64,000 nt of DNA from Eleginops maclovinus (GCF_036324505.1 NC_086362.1:10475043-10539042), one strand, 5' to 3'; positions 46,178 to 57,415 are shown, counted from the first letter of the stretch. Translations and numbers: made by a program. The notes: a model not told the origin generated them from the sequence alone.

Positions 46178-47860
46178 GGAGGGGGTGACGGCTGTTGGAT
46201 CTATACAGAGACCACCTGTTTCATCAGAGGAAAACAAAAACATAGATCGAACATGTCGGCAAACAAGGACGGAAGCAGCAGAGGATTTCACAGGTCTTAA
46301 GGATGTTATTCCTCTCTGTGCTTATAGACAGCATTTCAATACTGCTGGCAGCAGGTCTGTTGAATAAGGCCTTCCACAATTGCTCAGCTGGCATTTTCTA
46401 CCTCGTAAAAAACATTTATTTTCAAAAAGGCTCTCCACAGTGGATGAACTCAGTGTGGACAGGAGAAACCTTTATAAAATACAAATGTAAACTTAACACA
46501 ACACCACACTAAGCCAGGTTTCACCTCCAACTGTCTGCATGATCGCTTATTTTGGATGTGGAGGCAGTATACAAGTTGCGTTCAAACCAACATAAAAAAT
46601 AATACAGGCCCAATGTTTATTCAAACAAGGCCACAAGTATTAATGCCAGCCGAGAGGATAGGGCACACTCCTGGTAGATGACTTTGTAACGTAAATACAC
46701 ATTTCTGCTATTTACCTACTGAACATCATGATGATGGGTTAAATGTCATGAAAAACATGTAATTGTAAAACACTGTGCACTATTTTGCAGTTAATAAACC
46801 TTCAAACTCACAAACATATAACTTCAATTCCTGAATCTGATTTCATTATCTTTCTAGTAACTAAGACAAGCATACAACACAAGGCAGCCCCAACTCAATT
46901 GTTTTTCTTTTACTACTACCATGATGCAAAAAATTGGGTACCCCTTTTGAACAATGTACCCATATATCTGTGGTTTAATATGAATGCATTTTATAAAAAG
47001 ATGCGATAATGCATGTGTAGATTGCAATTCCATGCCACCTATTGAAGATTCTTGTGTTGTTCAGGCCTAGTCCTTGTCTCTGAAGGATATACAGTACATC
47101 ACTTGAAAATACATCCTGGTGTGTATTATATATGTAATTTGCCTTGCATGTAATTTGCTCAAGGAATAATTGCATAATGTATCTGCCAACATGGTTACAT
47201 GTAGAAGCACTTACTGCCACGTGTTCAGTGTAATAAAATGTTATGTGTATTTACAGGTGTGTCTGGGCAATTATGCAAGTACTTTGCACCTTAGTGTCTT
47301 TATTTATGCGTTCATGTGTATGCATAATGTATTGAAAGCAAAACAGCCTTCCCTTGCTTGAACTGTGTATCATGTGTGTACATTCTGACATGTTTGTGTG
47401 AATTCACCAACATCAAGTGTACTACAGTGTATGTAAGTATGCATAAGTACTTTGTGGAGGCGTGTAAGTTCTATTATTATGTACGCGCTAAATGCTCTGT
47501 ATATACAGTATGTTGATGTGCAATACAGGCATGTTTATAGTGACAAAGAAAATACGTGTGAAATTCTGTTATTCCATCATCAAAGCCCTACATGCATGCA
47601 TTTGTGTGTTTTAAATAGTGCGCCTTTGGAGATGCTTTGCTTCGGTGGTTTTAGTGGACTTTCAAATCTCTCTTCCCCATTTAGAGCTACTGGAGTGTGT
47701 TGACCCCAGTCAATTTCACCCCATCATCGCTGCCCCTATCCCAGAGATAAAATCTCTACCGAGCAGCCCAACTTCTTAACCTGCACCACTTCACAAAACT
47801 CTTCTCCTGCTATTACCTACCACTTACCACACCTCACACAGCACTAGAAAATGTATACTT
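44932..47860. other. Gene-free unique DNA
   Basis: Short imperfect CA/TG runs and purine-rich patches (45835-45965). No coding signal recognised. Confidence 0.5.
46139..46175. repeat. (TG)n microsatellite, ~37 bp
   Basis: Uninterrupted. Confidence 0.97.
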
Positions 47861-47864
47861 TCAC

Positions 47865-47868
<4 letters not shown>

Positions 47869-47955
<87 letters not shown>
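47869..47955. repeat. (TG)n microsatellite, ~87 bp
   Basis: Separated by 64 bp from a longer complementary (CA)n array. Confidence 0.97.
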
Positions 47956-47957
<2 letters not shown>

Positions 47958-48019
47958 CTTGCCATCTCCCCAGTTTGTTTTCAAAGCAAAACACCCTATC
48001 ATTGAACCCCCCTAACACA

Positions 48020-48155
<136 letters not shown>

Positions 48156-48440
48156 ACGTCCAAAATCTCCACCCACACCCCCTATCTCTTCTGCCCCTGC
48201 AACTGTTCAAACACACACACACACACACAGACAAACACACACTCTTGCACCCGCATCTTTGAAACAAAGCGCCTCGAACACCTTTGTCTGCAGCCAGCTG
48301 CGCGGTGTGTAGTCTGAACACGGGGCGACACACACACTCACTGGCACAGATAAACTTAATGAGGACTTGGTGAATGTAAAGCACTAACCATGCTGTTGTC
48401 ATTGGTACAGTGAGGAGCTGGGCCCCCTTTGGTATGCTGG

Positions 48441-48441
<1 letters not shown>

Positions 48442-48504
<63 letters not shown>
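48442..48504. repeat. (CA)n microsatellite, ~63 bp
   Basis: Uninterrupted. Followed by a CT-rich stretch to about 48990. Confidence 0.97.
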
Positions 48505-48507
<3 letters not shown>

Positions 48508-49839
48508 CCGATACTGAGCCTTGTGTTCTGTTTCCTTTGGCAACGGAAGTCCAGTATTTAAGAGAGCTGCTAGACAAAACAAACACCCTTCTGCTCTCCC
48601 CTGTCTCTCCCTCCCATCATTTTCCCTCTCGTTCTCACCCTCCCGCCTTCCTTATGTCTCTGTATATCTTTCTCCATCTCATCATCTTCCTCGCTCCTCC
48701 GTAGTCTCATCTAGTTTCAATCTCCTTCGTTTGTCTCCTCTTCCTGTCTTTCTCACTCTCTCCTATGCCCTCTCTCTGCCCGGTTCACACACTAACACGG
48801 CTCAGTGCCTCCCTGGACACACACCATTCTCCATGCTTATTGTTCCTCCTGACAGCTTTTGTAGTAGGGGAGAAAAAGCGACCTCTCCCCTGCTCCCTCC
48901 ATCACCCAAATTCACCAACTCCCCTCCTCCCCCTCCTCTCCTCCCTGCCTGCCTGCCTTCGCCCCTCTACTCCCCTTTTACCATAGGCCCTCACAGCCAC
49001 TGGTCCACACACACACATACACACACTCACACACACATTCCACAAGCGTAAAGGTCAAAGGGTGCAGCTGCCTCAATAAAGAGATGGGGGAGGGAGAAAG
49101 GGGGAGAGATGGAGATGGTGGGTGACTCATTCACTTTCCTCCCTTTCTGCAATGGACAGAAAGAGAGTTAGAGCATCAGGGTTGGGGGGTGTTTTGAGTG
49201 GGGGTTGGCTCGTTTTTTGGCATGTTTCGCAGCGTTTTTAATAGTGGCTGTTGTACCTCTTTCTAACACTCTGTTTACTCTCTTTGGCTGCAGCAGATGT
49301 AAACACAAACGTTTGGTTACAGCTATTTACCAGAAAGGAGTCTTGGCCATGTCTACTTTGTATTTATGGCGGCTAACATGCTGGATCTGCTGTCGGGTTA
49401 ATGGATAAAAGCCTCCACTGCTGGCCGTGTTTTTGCGGTGAACTCCTTTGTGGGACTAACATTGGCTTTCCCTATAATATCAGATAGCAACTGGTCCTGC
49501 CATCTACCTTTAATTTGATGGAAATGTCTATTTGACTGTATGGCTCGAGAGGCAAATAAAAAACCTGCAAATTCTATGTTGTCTGTGCCTTAATCCTCTT
49601 TATACTGAAGTTTCTTTTTAATTAAATAAACGTGGTGGGTGTCTTTAAGCAATTTCATTAGTTGTGGTTTGAGTGTTGAGTTTAAGGTGGGCAATAAAAA
49701 GATGATAGGAGGTCTGTCTTACTCTGAGAGAGTATAGAATGTTCTGAAAAGGCACCATGTAACTTATCCATATGCATTTACCGTTGTAAAGATGCCACAG
49801 TATGTAAAGCATATGTTTAAATCATAACAGTTTCATGGT

Positions 49840-50090
49840 CCTGGTACAGTGCATACAGTGCAAGACAGCTTACTGTCACACTGTCATGTCCTACTGGGAC
49901 ACTGAGATAGAACAGAGCCATTGTAAATGTTATTAGTAACACCTTTGCTTTTCCTACTGTGGAAATTCAACATTTCTGGCATGTTGCACTACAGGGAGGT
50001 GTTGCATTACAAGGCAGACACGTCCCCAAATCCATGACATCAGTCCTGACCCTCTAATCTCTATGTATACATGCCCTGCTCTACCAAAGT
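49840..50090 (+). repeat. Dispersed repeat, copy 1 of 2 in the window
   Basis: Shares with 61915-62110 the ordered blocks TCATGGT, CTGTCA-rich text, GAACAGAGCCATTGTAAATG, TTATTAGTAACACCTTTGCT and GCCCTGCTCTA. Copy 2 reads GAACAGAGCATTGTTAACG, then ATAATGAACACCTGTGCT, at the same places. Confidence 0.6.
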
Positions 50091-50099
50091 TCAAAGATT

Positions 50100-52900
50100 G
50101 CTGTTTTTCAGACACCCGATTCGAGAAAAAGTACAATCGATCGCTACAAGTCTCCTTTTTCACTTAGAATGAAATGCAGGTCATTTTGGATCTATTCTAT
50201 AATATTTGGACAAAAATCTTGCTGAAGCATTTCTTAATACAAAAATAATTGCTAAAGGGACAGATGCCTGTCTGTGGACATTTTAAAATAACACGTTAAC
50301 CTTTTCATAAATGCCACTCTTACACAATGATTGATACATTTCATATCACAAACACAGTGGGATGCGACTGAAGGTAAAATATATCAAATTCAATATCTTT
50401 CAAAATACCAAGCTATGGATCACAGTTGGACATTGAGTTTCAAAAACCAGGGAATGAGTCACACAACTGTGAAGAGAGAGAGGCTGACTTTATGAATAAA
50501 ATTGTACTCTCACAGACTGCTAGCACCTGGAGAAGCTAATGGGAGGCTGCCATAGCACAAGTGGTGTGAAATCCTTCTTGATGGATTGAAAAGTGTCTTA
50601 AGGGATCCAAAAGCTCGCCTTCTTGAGCATCTCAAAGCGTGTGGTGCTAACCAGGATGACTTTGGCATGATCACATTTAGACTTGACTGAGTGAAAATTA
50701 AATCAGATTTCCTTTGAACAGGAATTGCTTTGAACTCTGGCCAGGCATCATTTAGAGAAAAGTCTCATGACACAATTTGATCGGGGAAATGTGTGCAGGT
50801 GGAAATCCGCCTCCCTGTGGTTAGTCCTAAACTTTGAACTTAACATGAAAAACTTCCCCTGCTTTTTCGTGCAGCCTCTCATCTTGTGATGCTCACACTT
50901 CCTCACTGCAATGATGATGCATTAAAGACATGAAATAGGTGTGACATGCACCAGGTGGTATGATGAAAACTGTTCTGTATCTTGCATATTGCACACTCCT
51001 TTTGCAAAACAGTGAGTCTTTCGTTGCTAATTAGTCTGGATTTACAGTGCATACAGTTCCAACTAATTCCTATCAAATTCCTGAGATACTTGAAATGAAA
51101 CACAGAAAGATACAGAGGGTGATTCTGATAAGCAAGTCCATTGCAGGGAGGTCAAAAGTCAGTTCTGCTGCAGAACAGGGAAGTAAAGATTCACGTCCAG
51201 AATGCTTTGCGAGGGCTATCTGCATATTTTTTGCGCTTCAGTTGCTTGAACTATAAGTGGAGATTTATCATAGCAGTCTGAGAAATATATGCAAATCAAG
51301 TTGTGGCACAAACAAGCCCTAGTGCTCATCCAAAAAGCCCCCTTCATCACCAATTGCAAAAGCAAATTGCGTGCTTCAGCTGTTAAGACTAATCCAGCAA
51401 GTCTGGCATCCGTACACTCTAAAGCCCCTGCGCAACTGGAGCTTTTTCTGTTGAGGTTCTAAGATGGAAGCCCCTTTCCAACTATTCTACAAATATTTCT
51501 GATGTAGGTTTGCTATGAAAGAAGTGTCAAAATCTGAATTGTAAAAGTACAAGTAGATACTTACAGGTCTAAAGTCACTGTGCACATTTTTAACAATAAC
51601 ATTTAGTTGTAAATTGGACAAATCTATATTTTATTATATATATTGTTTTACATTAATCCACAATTTTATTATATGGGTTTAATAGATAACAAACAATAAG
51701 CTGGCACAATATAAAACACTGTTTGGAGTTAAGGTAGTAGAGACTTGTGACTGCTTCAAAGGAATGTCCATGAAATCAAACGCTTTCCAATAGCTGTTTC
51801 ATGGTAACGCACAGTTAGTAATACAAATGTTTATTTTTGTACATTAAATCTTTAACTGTGCTCAATATGCTGTGATTGTTTCATCATTACTTGACTGGCA
51901 GTGCCTAGGGCTTTGTGTCCCTTCACATAAATTTCCTCCTTTGAAAGATTACAGCAGCAGCGGTGTATGGAGCTGTAAGACCAACTACAAGCTGGAATTC
52001 TTCTCACGGGTTTGTGCAATAGTCATGTAACACTGTGAAAGAAAGTCTTCACAAAGGATGCAAATACAGTTCCTCCATACGTTATGATTAGGTCATTTTG
52101 TTAGTCCTCCTTGCACCACTGACTCCAAGCTACCACATCTTGCTCAAGGACACTTCAGCAGGGTAGGCTACATGTTTGTGAACAAAGAACCCACAATCCT
52201 TCAGCTAGGATTCTCAGACCACAAGACCACCCTGATGCCAGTAACACAGCTTCTTTGTCAGAAAGCGTACTACTTCAGTTTCACAATGGAGTTCAAATCT
52301 AAGCAGATTTAAAACAACATTTTTAAAAATTAGGTTCCTGGTATACTGGTAGATGAAACAAGACGGGTGTTTTTTAAATAAACTTCAATCATGACGAATA
52401 GGCACACAAATATGAAGGGTTTGTTTTGCTGGATTGTATAGGAATGTCTTTGAGAATGTGATAAAAAGTTTACTTGGATTTGTTTGTCTGCTCTGAGTGT
52501 CTGTGTAGGAGTGTGGAATGTATTGTATATTATATTTGGTTGTGCTGGAGATGTGTATTGCTCTTGTGTGTGAGTGTAGGAGAAACTGATGACGGGAAAA
52601 CGTTCACAGTTTAGGTTATTTAAACTGGATAATGGGGGAATAATATATCTGTTTATTATTACCAGCTAACTCTTACAGCTGCCAATTGAAATCTCCAGGA
52701 CATAACTCTTTTTTTTTTAAATTTAATGAATTATTTTAATTGAGGGCCTACCTTCAACGATCTCTCACAGAAAGACTATGCCTATATGGGTTATTAGGCT
52801 ATATATTGTTTAACTAACGACAAATAAAGAAGAAGCATTGTCTACTACAGCATTAGATATATAGCATTTAAACAAATTACTATGCGCACCTCCCTAGTGG
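50100..52900. other. Gene-free unique DNA
   Basis: AT-rich with only short chance frames, apart from the possible repeat fragment near 52.1-52.26 kb. No Gypsy sequence is seen to the left of the nested insertion. Confidence 0.5.
52125..52262 (+). repeat. Possible dispersed fish repeat fragment
   Basis: Contains CTTGCTCAAGGACACTTCAG followed by GAACCCACAATCC, text often seen in repetitive fish sequences. Only moderately sure that it is repetitive. Confidence 0.35.
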
Positions 52901-52926
52901 TTACATGCTGCTATTCCGACATACCT

Positions 52927-52960
52927 CTACTCCGACATTGACGTCTAGTTGTCGGAGTAG
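52927..52960. repeat. Perfect hairpin in the foldback left arm
   Basis: CTACTCCGACA (52927-52937) pairs with TGTCGGAGTAG (52950-52960) across a 12-base loop. Confidence 0.9.
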
Positions 52961-52984
52961 CGGCATTTCCTTTTTTTTTTAAAC

Positions 52985-53031
52985 GTGCCACTACTCCGAC
53001 AACATTTTTTCCATTGTCGGAGTAGCGGCAC
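52985..53031. repeat. 18-bp hairpin in the foldback left arm
   Basis: GTGCCACTACTCCGACAA (52985-53002) pairs at 17 of 18 positions with 53014-53031, across an 11-base T-rich loop. It contains the same module as the preceding hairpin. Confidence 0.9.
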
Positions 53032-53070
53032 TTTAATTTTTTTTCAAACATTCCGCCATTCTGACATGGT

Positions 53071-53078
53071 GCGTTGGG
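53071..53078. repeat. Target-site duplication, left copy (hAT)
   Basis: GCGTTGGG lies directly outside the left terminal inverted repeat and is identical to 56376-56383. Confidence 0.93.
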
Positions 53079-53093
53079 CATAGCCGTGGGAAG
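53079..53093 (+). repeat. hAT left terminal inverted repeat (core)
   Basis: CATAGCCGTGGGAAG. After about ten unmatched bases the left end continues with GGGGGTGCTG, which is also found inside the right end. Confidence 0.92.
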
Positions 53094-53736
53094 ATGATTT
53101 GGGTTGGGGGTGCTGAAGACTGAGAGGTGTTCCGATAGGCTAAATAAAAGACAGGCATACGTGTGCGCAATATTTAAACACCACACGATGTATTTCATTG
53201 TAAACCAGATAGGCTACTGTGATGTGAACACTAAAACAAAAGGCTACTTATTTCAATAAAAAAATGTTTACAGCTTTAAAGACGGTATTGTAAATGAGCG
53301 AATTCCGAAAAAACATTAAACCAAACAAGCATCAACAGAAACCTGCAGTGTTCTCAGGGGCAGGGAAGAATGCACAATATGTCTATTAGTATCTGTTGAG
53401 CTGTGGTGCACTACTGTTGCACAGATAACGTTGCATTCGGAGGAAAAGCATACACGGAGAGTGAATTATCTTTAGCCGTACTTGGCGTATTTATTCGGTG
53501 TGCTCTGACACATCAGTCTCACGGTCAGAGCTACTACGGCATCAACTACTACTGAACAAGCATTTAGTTCAACCTTTTATAGGCTGTACCTTAGAATCGC
53601 ACACAACTGAGAACAGTTATTATATCTCAACAATCTCAACTGACATGAAAAACAAAAAAGTCAGCGTCGAACTATTTACAGTACACTGCTCGGCGGCAGC
53701 TGAGCTGATCAAATCAAGCGCTTACCGTTGGGCCTT

Positions 53737-54150
53737 TCACAGTACTACTCCAAACACGGACTGACGCTCAGGCGTCATGGAAATAAAATCTCTCATGAGC
53801 GCATTCATGTCCACATCGTCCATAATGTCTTTGTGGACATTCATCAATGAAAGATGCGTCAGCCTCTTCTGTGTCATTGTGGACCTTAACCAAGTCTTTA
53901 ACCTTCTCAAAGTGGAGAATGATCGTTCCGATGAGGCCACTGATATTGGCAGAGCCAGACATAACTGGATGACTTTCTCAACCTCAGAAAAGAGAGCTCT
54001 CGTCTGTGGATGGAGATTACAAAGACGTGCTGCTACATCTTTAACTGTGGTGCACTGAGACTCCTTGGTGACAGTGTTCAGCATTTTAAGCTGGAGATCA
54101 AGGCGGCAGTTGTCCAGCTCCATAGGAAGCTGAAGGCTGTCCAAGTCCAC
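53737..54150 (-). pseudogene. hAT transposase C-terminus (dimerisation domain)
   Basis: This 137-codon stretch has no ATG start and joins the frame upstream at about 54190. Residues 60-110 carry the diagnostic hAT C-terminal signature: LCLALPISVASSERSFS followed by LRRLKTWLRSTM and a Leu-rich helix. E75 in SSERSFS lies in the block that supplies the conserved acidic residue of hAT transposases. It ends at a normal stop, 658 bp from the left TIR. Confidence 0.88.
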
Positions 54151-55762
54151 TGTTTCTCCCTGTGCTGCTGCTATAACTGCCCTCTCTTTTCCCCGCTAGC
54201 GTCAAAGTCTCTTGGTCGAACCTTCTTTGAAGCTCCCCTGAAACTAGATCGACAGCCTCATAGAATTCCCGTTTCCAAGAGGCTGTTGGTGCGCTGCGAG
54301 TGAGTGCTTCTGGCTCTGCAGTTTGCCTAAATCGTGCCGGGGTTCTGCTCTCTCTCGTTTCTGGCATTTTGAGATCCATTCTTGAGGAATGTTCTTCCAC
54401 CTTCTGAAACATCTGCACAACATTTGGGTCGTCTCGAAGGGCCGCAATGCTGTTTTTCAGTACATTTGCGCACTCAAGTGTGCCAAGCGCACTCATTGTG
54501 GAGCTCTGCAGCTTCCGTGCCACAGCCTCACACGGTTCAAACAGTGCCTGGCAACAGAGCAGGCCGAAGAGAGTTCTGCCTTTACGGGCTTGCTTCCACA
54601 GCCCGACAATCTTTGCTCTGCTGTCACCTCTTGTGGTTTTGTCATCTTTCAACAACGTTAGTGTGGCCAGCAGAGTGTTGTAAGATGAACATATGCGCCT
54701 GATGGCTGTGGCCCGCACACACCACCTGGTTGGGCACAGGCCTAGGATGTTAACTGCAACCTCGTCGCAACTACTGAAAAGCGATTCATAAAGCTGTTTA
54801 CGCTTTGACGACTCTCGTATCACACCAGCAACACCCCGCACAAAGTTTAATGTATCGGCCACTAGGCCAACTTCGCAGGCGACTTCTTGGAGAACTAAAT
54901 CAAGTGCGTGGTTGTTGCAGTGAACGTACATGGACAGAGGGCACAGTTCTTTCAGACGGGCCTGGACTCCTGAGAAACAGCCGGACATATTACTAGCGCC
55001 ATCAAAACAATAAGCAATAAGTCTTTCAATCGGAATGTTCAGTCTCAAAAACACATCCTTGATGCAAGAAAATAAAGTTTGTCCGGTAGAGTCAGGAGCA
55101 TTATAAAAACCCAAAAACAAGCAATGCGCCTCCAGGCTGCTGTCAACAAACTGCAAACAACATGAGAACTGTTCTGTGGTGCTAATGTCAGTAGTGCCAT
55201 CAGCAACTAGTCCATAAAACATGGATTCGGAAGAATTGGCGACAATGTTCCTCTGAATTGCATGCGCGAACTGTTGAATGATCTCGTTCTGTATGGTGTT
55301 TGACATCCAATTGTCTCGTCTCATAATCCACTCTCTTTCCTTCGGAAGATCATATGTTCGCTCCAGCATGTATCCAAACAGTATACCATCACGTGTAGTG
55401 TCTCCCCTGAACGGAATACCTTTGCTGCCCAAAAAACGAATACTTCTGAACAGTAGTTCCAAAACATGACGAGCAGTCGCCTGTTGTTTGCAAACCGCAT
55501 CAGATAAGAGAGCGTTAATCGGTGTGCCTTCCAGTGCAGCAAGTCTCTGAATGGAGTCTGTGTGCAGTTTAGATTTTTCATGTTCGTTGAATTTTGAGGT
55601 AGCCTTACGCCAGTTTCCGAAACCACCCGACAGAAATGGGTTGTCTGCACGAACACTATCAGCATTGATCAGTCTTTTTTCTTTGGCTCTCAGGCAAGCA
55701 AAACACAAGACACGATCTATCTCTGGAACATAATGTAGCCACTTCCACCTGTTAAACCACAA
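54098..55762 (-). pseudogene. Main body of the hAT transposase (zinc finger and catalytic core)
   Basis: This is a 554-codon open stretch; its first codon is TTG, not ATG, so it is an internal part of the gene. Residues 2-67 form the TTF-type finger: aromatic WFNRWKWL, C20-x2-C23, GGFGNW at 46-51, and H61/H67. Residues about 112-134 (GIPFRGD then DGILFGYMLE) match the DUF4371-like segment. The RNase-H-like core shows D188 and D192 in ADGTTDIS, D254 in FDGASNMSG, and a C282-x2-H285 motif in CNNHALDLV. TRW follows about 65 residues later. The last 35 or so residues are Ser/Gly-rich and look out of frame. The true frame appears to leave near 54190, where an alternative frame reads continuously into the dimerisation domain. 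Confidence 0.88.
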
Positions 55763-55784
55763 CGTCGACCAGGAAAATTAAAGT

Positions 55785-56060
55785 TCAACGGTTGGAAAGG
55801 CTCAGTGGGTACACATCCACTGTCAGTGGCAGCAGCATTGTGCAGAAACGTGGCGGGCTTTGGAGGGCCGTTATTACCGTCATCATTTGTGTCAGTGATC
55901 TCTGCATCTTCTGAAACAGAGGATGAACTGCTGCTGCTAGCTGGATTTGTTTCCGTTTCTCCAATCTGGAGACACTCTGGTGGTGTAGACCTAGCCTACT
56001 GGTTTTAGACACTGGTATTGGTAATCCACTGAAAAAATCTGAAATTCGTTTCTGTGCCAT
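55785..56060 (-). pseudogene. hAT transposase N-terminus, frame-shifted
   Basis: The ATG at 56060 starts MAQKRISDFFSG, the short leader usual in ZMYM1-like hAT transposases. From about residue 28 this frame loses family character. The adjacent frame instead reads a Ser-rich and Asp/Asn-rich linker and then TEPFQPLNFNFPGR, which fits the expected lead-in to the zinc finger. A single-base shift near 55985-55995 is the simplest explanation. The start lies 315 bp inside the right TIR. Confidence 0.75.
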
Positions 56061-56360
56061 TTTAACGTTCAGGCTGCCATTTTAGCTTAAACAATCCCGT
56101 GGCTACTTCATATGACATCTGATATAACCAGAATGCACAGCGCTATCGAAAACGTTTTGAAGATTATTTTTGTAATAATTAAGAAACTGTATTAAACCAT
56201 ATTACACAACATAATTTTAAATTTTAGACATTTTATGCATTTAATAGTTTATGTATTTTATCGTTAGTTTTTTTTTGTCAACTGGCGGGGCTGCTACGAT
56301 ATTCCAACTGTCGGGACCAGACCTCCAGCAGGGGGTGCTGCAGCACCCCCAGCACCCCTA

Positions 56361-56375
56361 CTTCCCACGGCTATG
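56361..56375 (-). repeat. hAT right terminal inverted repeat (core)
   Basis: CTTCCCACGGCTATG is the exact inverse of the left core. Just inside it are two direct copies of an AGCACCCC motif. Such subterminal repeats are often transposase-binding sites, but that role is inferred here. Confidence 0.92.
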
Positions 56376-56383
56376 GCGTTGGG
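56376..56383. repeat. Target-site duplication, right copy (hAT)
   Basis: GCGTTGGG lies directly outside the right terminal inverted repeat. Removing the transposon and one copy restores a continuous target that reads into TCTGCATAGC. Confidence 0.93.
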
Positions 56384-56424
56384 TCTGCATAGCTCCACTT
56401 AAGTGGAAGCATTCGGAGCGGTAG

Positions 56425-56628
56425 TTGACACTGTCAAGACACCCAGGGCCCCCCTCCTCCCTCATGGACGCTTCTGATAGCCCTCCCGAATCCACCTCCA
56501 CTGCTCCTCCAAGACTCCCCATCGTCATCCCATCGGCTCCGGTCTACAGCTCCGCAGAATTGGGAGCGGCCTCGATGGCTTGCATAGCTTTAACTTTCTT
56601 TGAGTGGCTATTATACTATACAAAATAA
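56425..56628 (+). other. Unidentified short open frame inside the foldback element
   Basis: A 67-codon ATG-to-stop frame between the hAT right TSD and the right arm. It is Pro/Ser/Thr-rich in its first two thirds (MDASDSPPES, then APPRLPIVIPSAP). It ends with a hydrophobic stretch (MACIALTFFEWLLYY) that could be a membrane segment. AATAAA follows at about 56624. It is too short and too biased in composition for me to identify. It might be the remnant of a gene carried by the element, or chance. Confidence 0.3.
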
Positions 56629-56711
56629 ACTGAATATGTTAAAAGAGTACATGTTAAAAAGACACACAAACAAAAATGAAAGGAAGACGATGCCCCGACG
56701 CGCGTGGGTAG

Positions 56712-56755
56712 ACTGTCGGAATGGCGGTACTAAACTGTCGGAATGGCGGTACTAA
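56712..56755 (+). repeat. 22-bp direct duplication in the foldback right arm
   Basis: Two tandem copies of ACTGTCGGAATGGCGGTACT are each followed by AAA. These are the right-arm partners of the left-arm CCGCCATTCTGACA segment. Confidence 0.88.
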
Positions 56756-56761
56756 AATTGT

Positions 56762-56870
56762 GTCGTAATAGGGGTATGTCGGAATAGGGGCAAGTCGGAA
56801 TATAGGGATTTCGCAATAGGGGTATGTCGGAATAGGGGCATGTCGGAATAGGGGGATGTCGGAATAGAGG
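56762..56870 (+). repeat. 15-16 bp tandem repeat forming the foldback right end
   Basis: About seven head-to-tail copies of a TATGTCGGAATAGGGG-like unit with mild divergence (for example GTCGTAATAGGGG, TTCGCAATAGGGG, GTCGGAATAGAGG). Confidence 0.9.
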
Positions 56871-57045
56871 TTGCACCCCTTCCTTAGCAACATGCTACGT
56901 CTATTAAACTCCTATGTTTGCCAGTACCAACTGGGGTCCCGCCGACAACAGCTCATGTCCCGTCGGGGGTCCCTCCGACTGGTGCTCCTGTCTCCTCGGT
57001 GGCCCTGCCGCCTCCCGCTCCAGGTGCTCCTTACTTTCCTCCAGA

Positions 57046-57415
57046 GGCGTCTCGCCGTCCTACAGCCCGTCGTCCAGAGGCGTCTCGCCGTCCTACAGCC
57101 CGTCGTCCAGAGGCGTCTCGCCGTCCTACAGCCAGTCGTCCAGAGGCGTCTCGCCGTCCTACAGCCAGTCGTCCAGAGGCGTCTCGCCGTCCTCCAGCCT
57201 GTCCTACAGCCCGTCGTTCAGAGGCGTCTCGCCGTCCTACAGCCCGTCATTCAGAGGCGTCTTGCCGTCCTACAGCCCGTCATTCAGAGGCGTCTCGCCG
57301 TCCTACAGCCCGTCATTCAGAGGCGTCTCGCCGTCCTACAGCCCGTCGTCCAGAGGCGTCTCGCCGTCCTCCAGCCTGTCCTACAGCCCGTCGTCCAGAG
57401 GCGTCTCGTCACCTT
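57046..57415 (+). repeat. 33-bp coding-type minisatellite
   Basis: About eleven tandem copies of a 33-bp unit built on CGTCTCGCCGTCCTACAGCC plus a CGTCRTYCAGAGG half. Two copies contain an extra CCTCCAGCCTGT-type insertion, at about 57190 and 57370. Array changes are whole multiples of three, so the frame is kept. Confidence 0.93.

Larger units (their letters stand above)
53737..56060 (-). pseudogene. hAT transposase, TTF-zinc-finger / ZMYM1-like, frame-shifted
   Basis: The product would be the enzyme that cuts and pastes the surrounding hAT element, acting in the nucleus on its terminal repeats. Read on the minus strand from the ATG at 56060-56058 (MAQKRISDFFSG), the family's domains appear in order. 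First comes a short N-terminus, then a Ser/Asp-rich linker, a TTF-type zinc finger, a DUF4371-like region, an RNase-H-like core with conserved Asp residues, and the C-terminal hAT dimerisation domain. These parts lie in three different frames: N-terminus to about 55990, linker to about 55770, main body to about 54190, then the C-terminus to the stop at 53737. The total of about 770 codons suits the family. The breaks could be decay, sequencing indels (one lies in an A/G-rich run), or less likely introns. No active copy can be claimed from this sequence. Confidence 0.88.
53079..56375 (-). mobile_element. Near-intact hAT DNA transposon with TIRs and 8-bp TSD
   Basis: The left end begins CATAGCCGTGGGAAG at 53079, and the right end at 56375 is its exact reverse complement (15 of 15). 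The similarity then resumes after a short gap in a GGGGGTGCTG segment on both sides. The bases just outside are GCGTTGGG on both flanks (53071-53078 and 56376-56383). A perfect 8-bp target duplication is the hallmark of the hAT superfamily. The 3,297-bp interior carries a minus-strand transposase with a TTF-type zinc finger and a hAT dimerisation domain. Perfect TIR cores and TSD argue for a fairly recent insertion, although the coding region changes frame at least twice. It interrupts an older modular inverted-repeat element. Confidence 0.93.
52911..56872. mobile_element. Modular inverted-repeat (foldback-like) element hosting the hAT
   Basis: Without the hAT and one TSD this element is about 657 bp. 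Its left arm (52911-53070) contains six copies of a CTAYTCCGACA-type module in both orientations. Its right arm (56712-56872) contains nine GTCGGAATRGGGG-type modules, all in one orientation. Left TTCCGCCATTCTGACA is the inverse, with one or two mismatches, of right CTGTCGGAATGGCGG. That gives overall inverted symmetry. The middle (56384-56700) holds a short open frame and an AATAAA. I do not recognise the family, and the exact ends are uncertain. ACATGCT occurs at 52903-52909 and 56890-56896, but it is not adjacent to the right arm and may be chance. Confidence 0.6.

Noticed and set aside
52903..56896. ACATGCT on both sides of the foldback element as a target duplication
   Set aside because: The right copy is about 20 bp away from the last arm module and the match is only 7 bp; not strong enough to define the ends.
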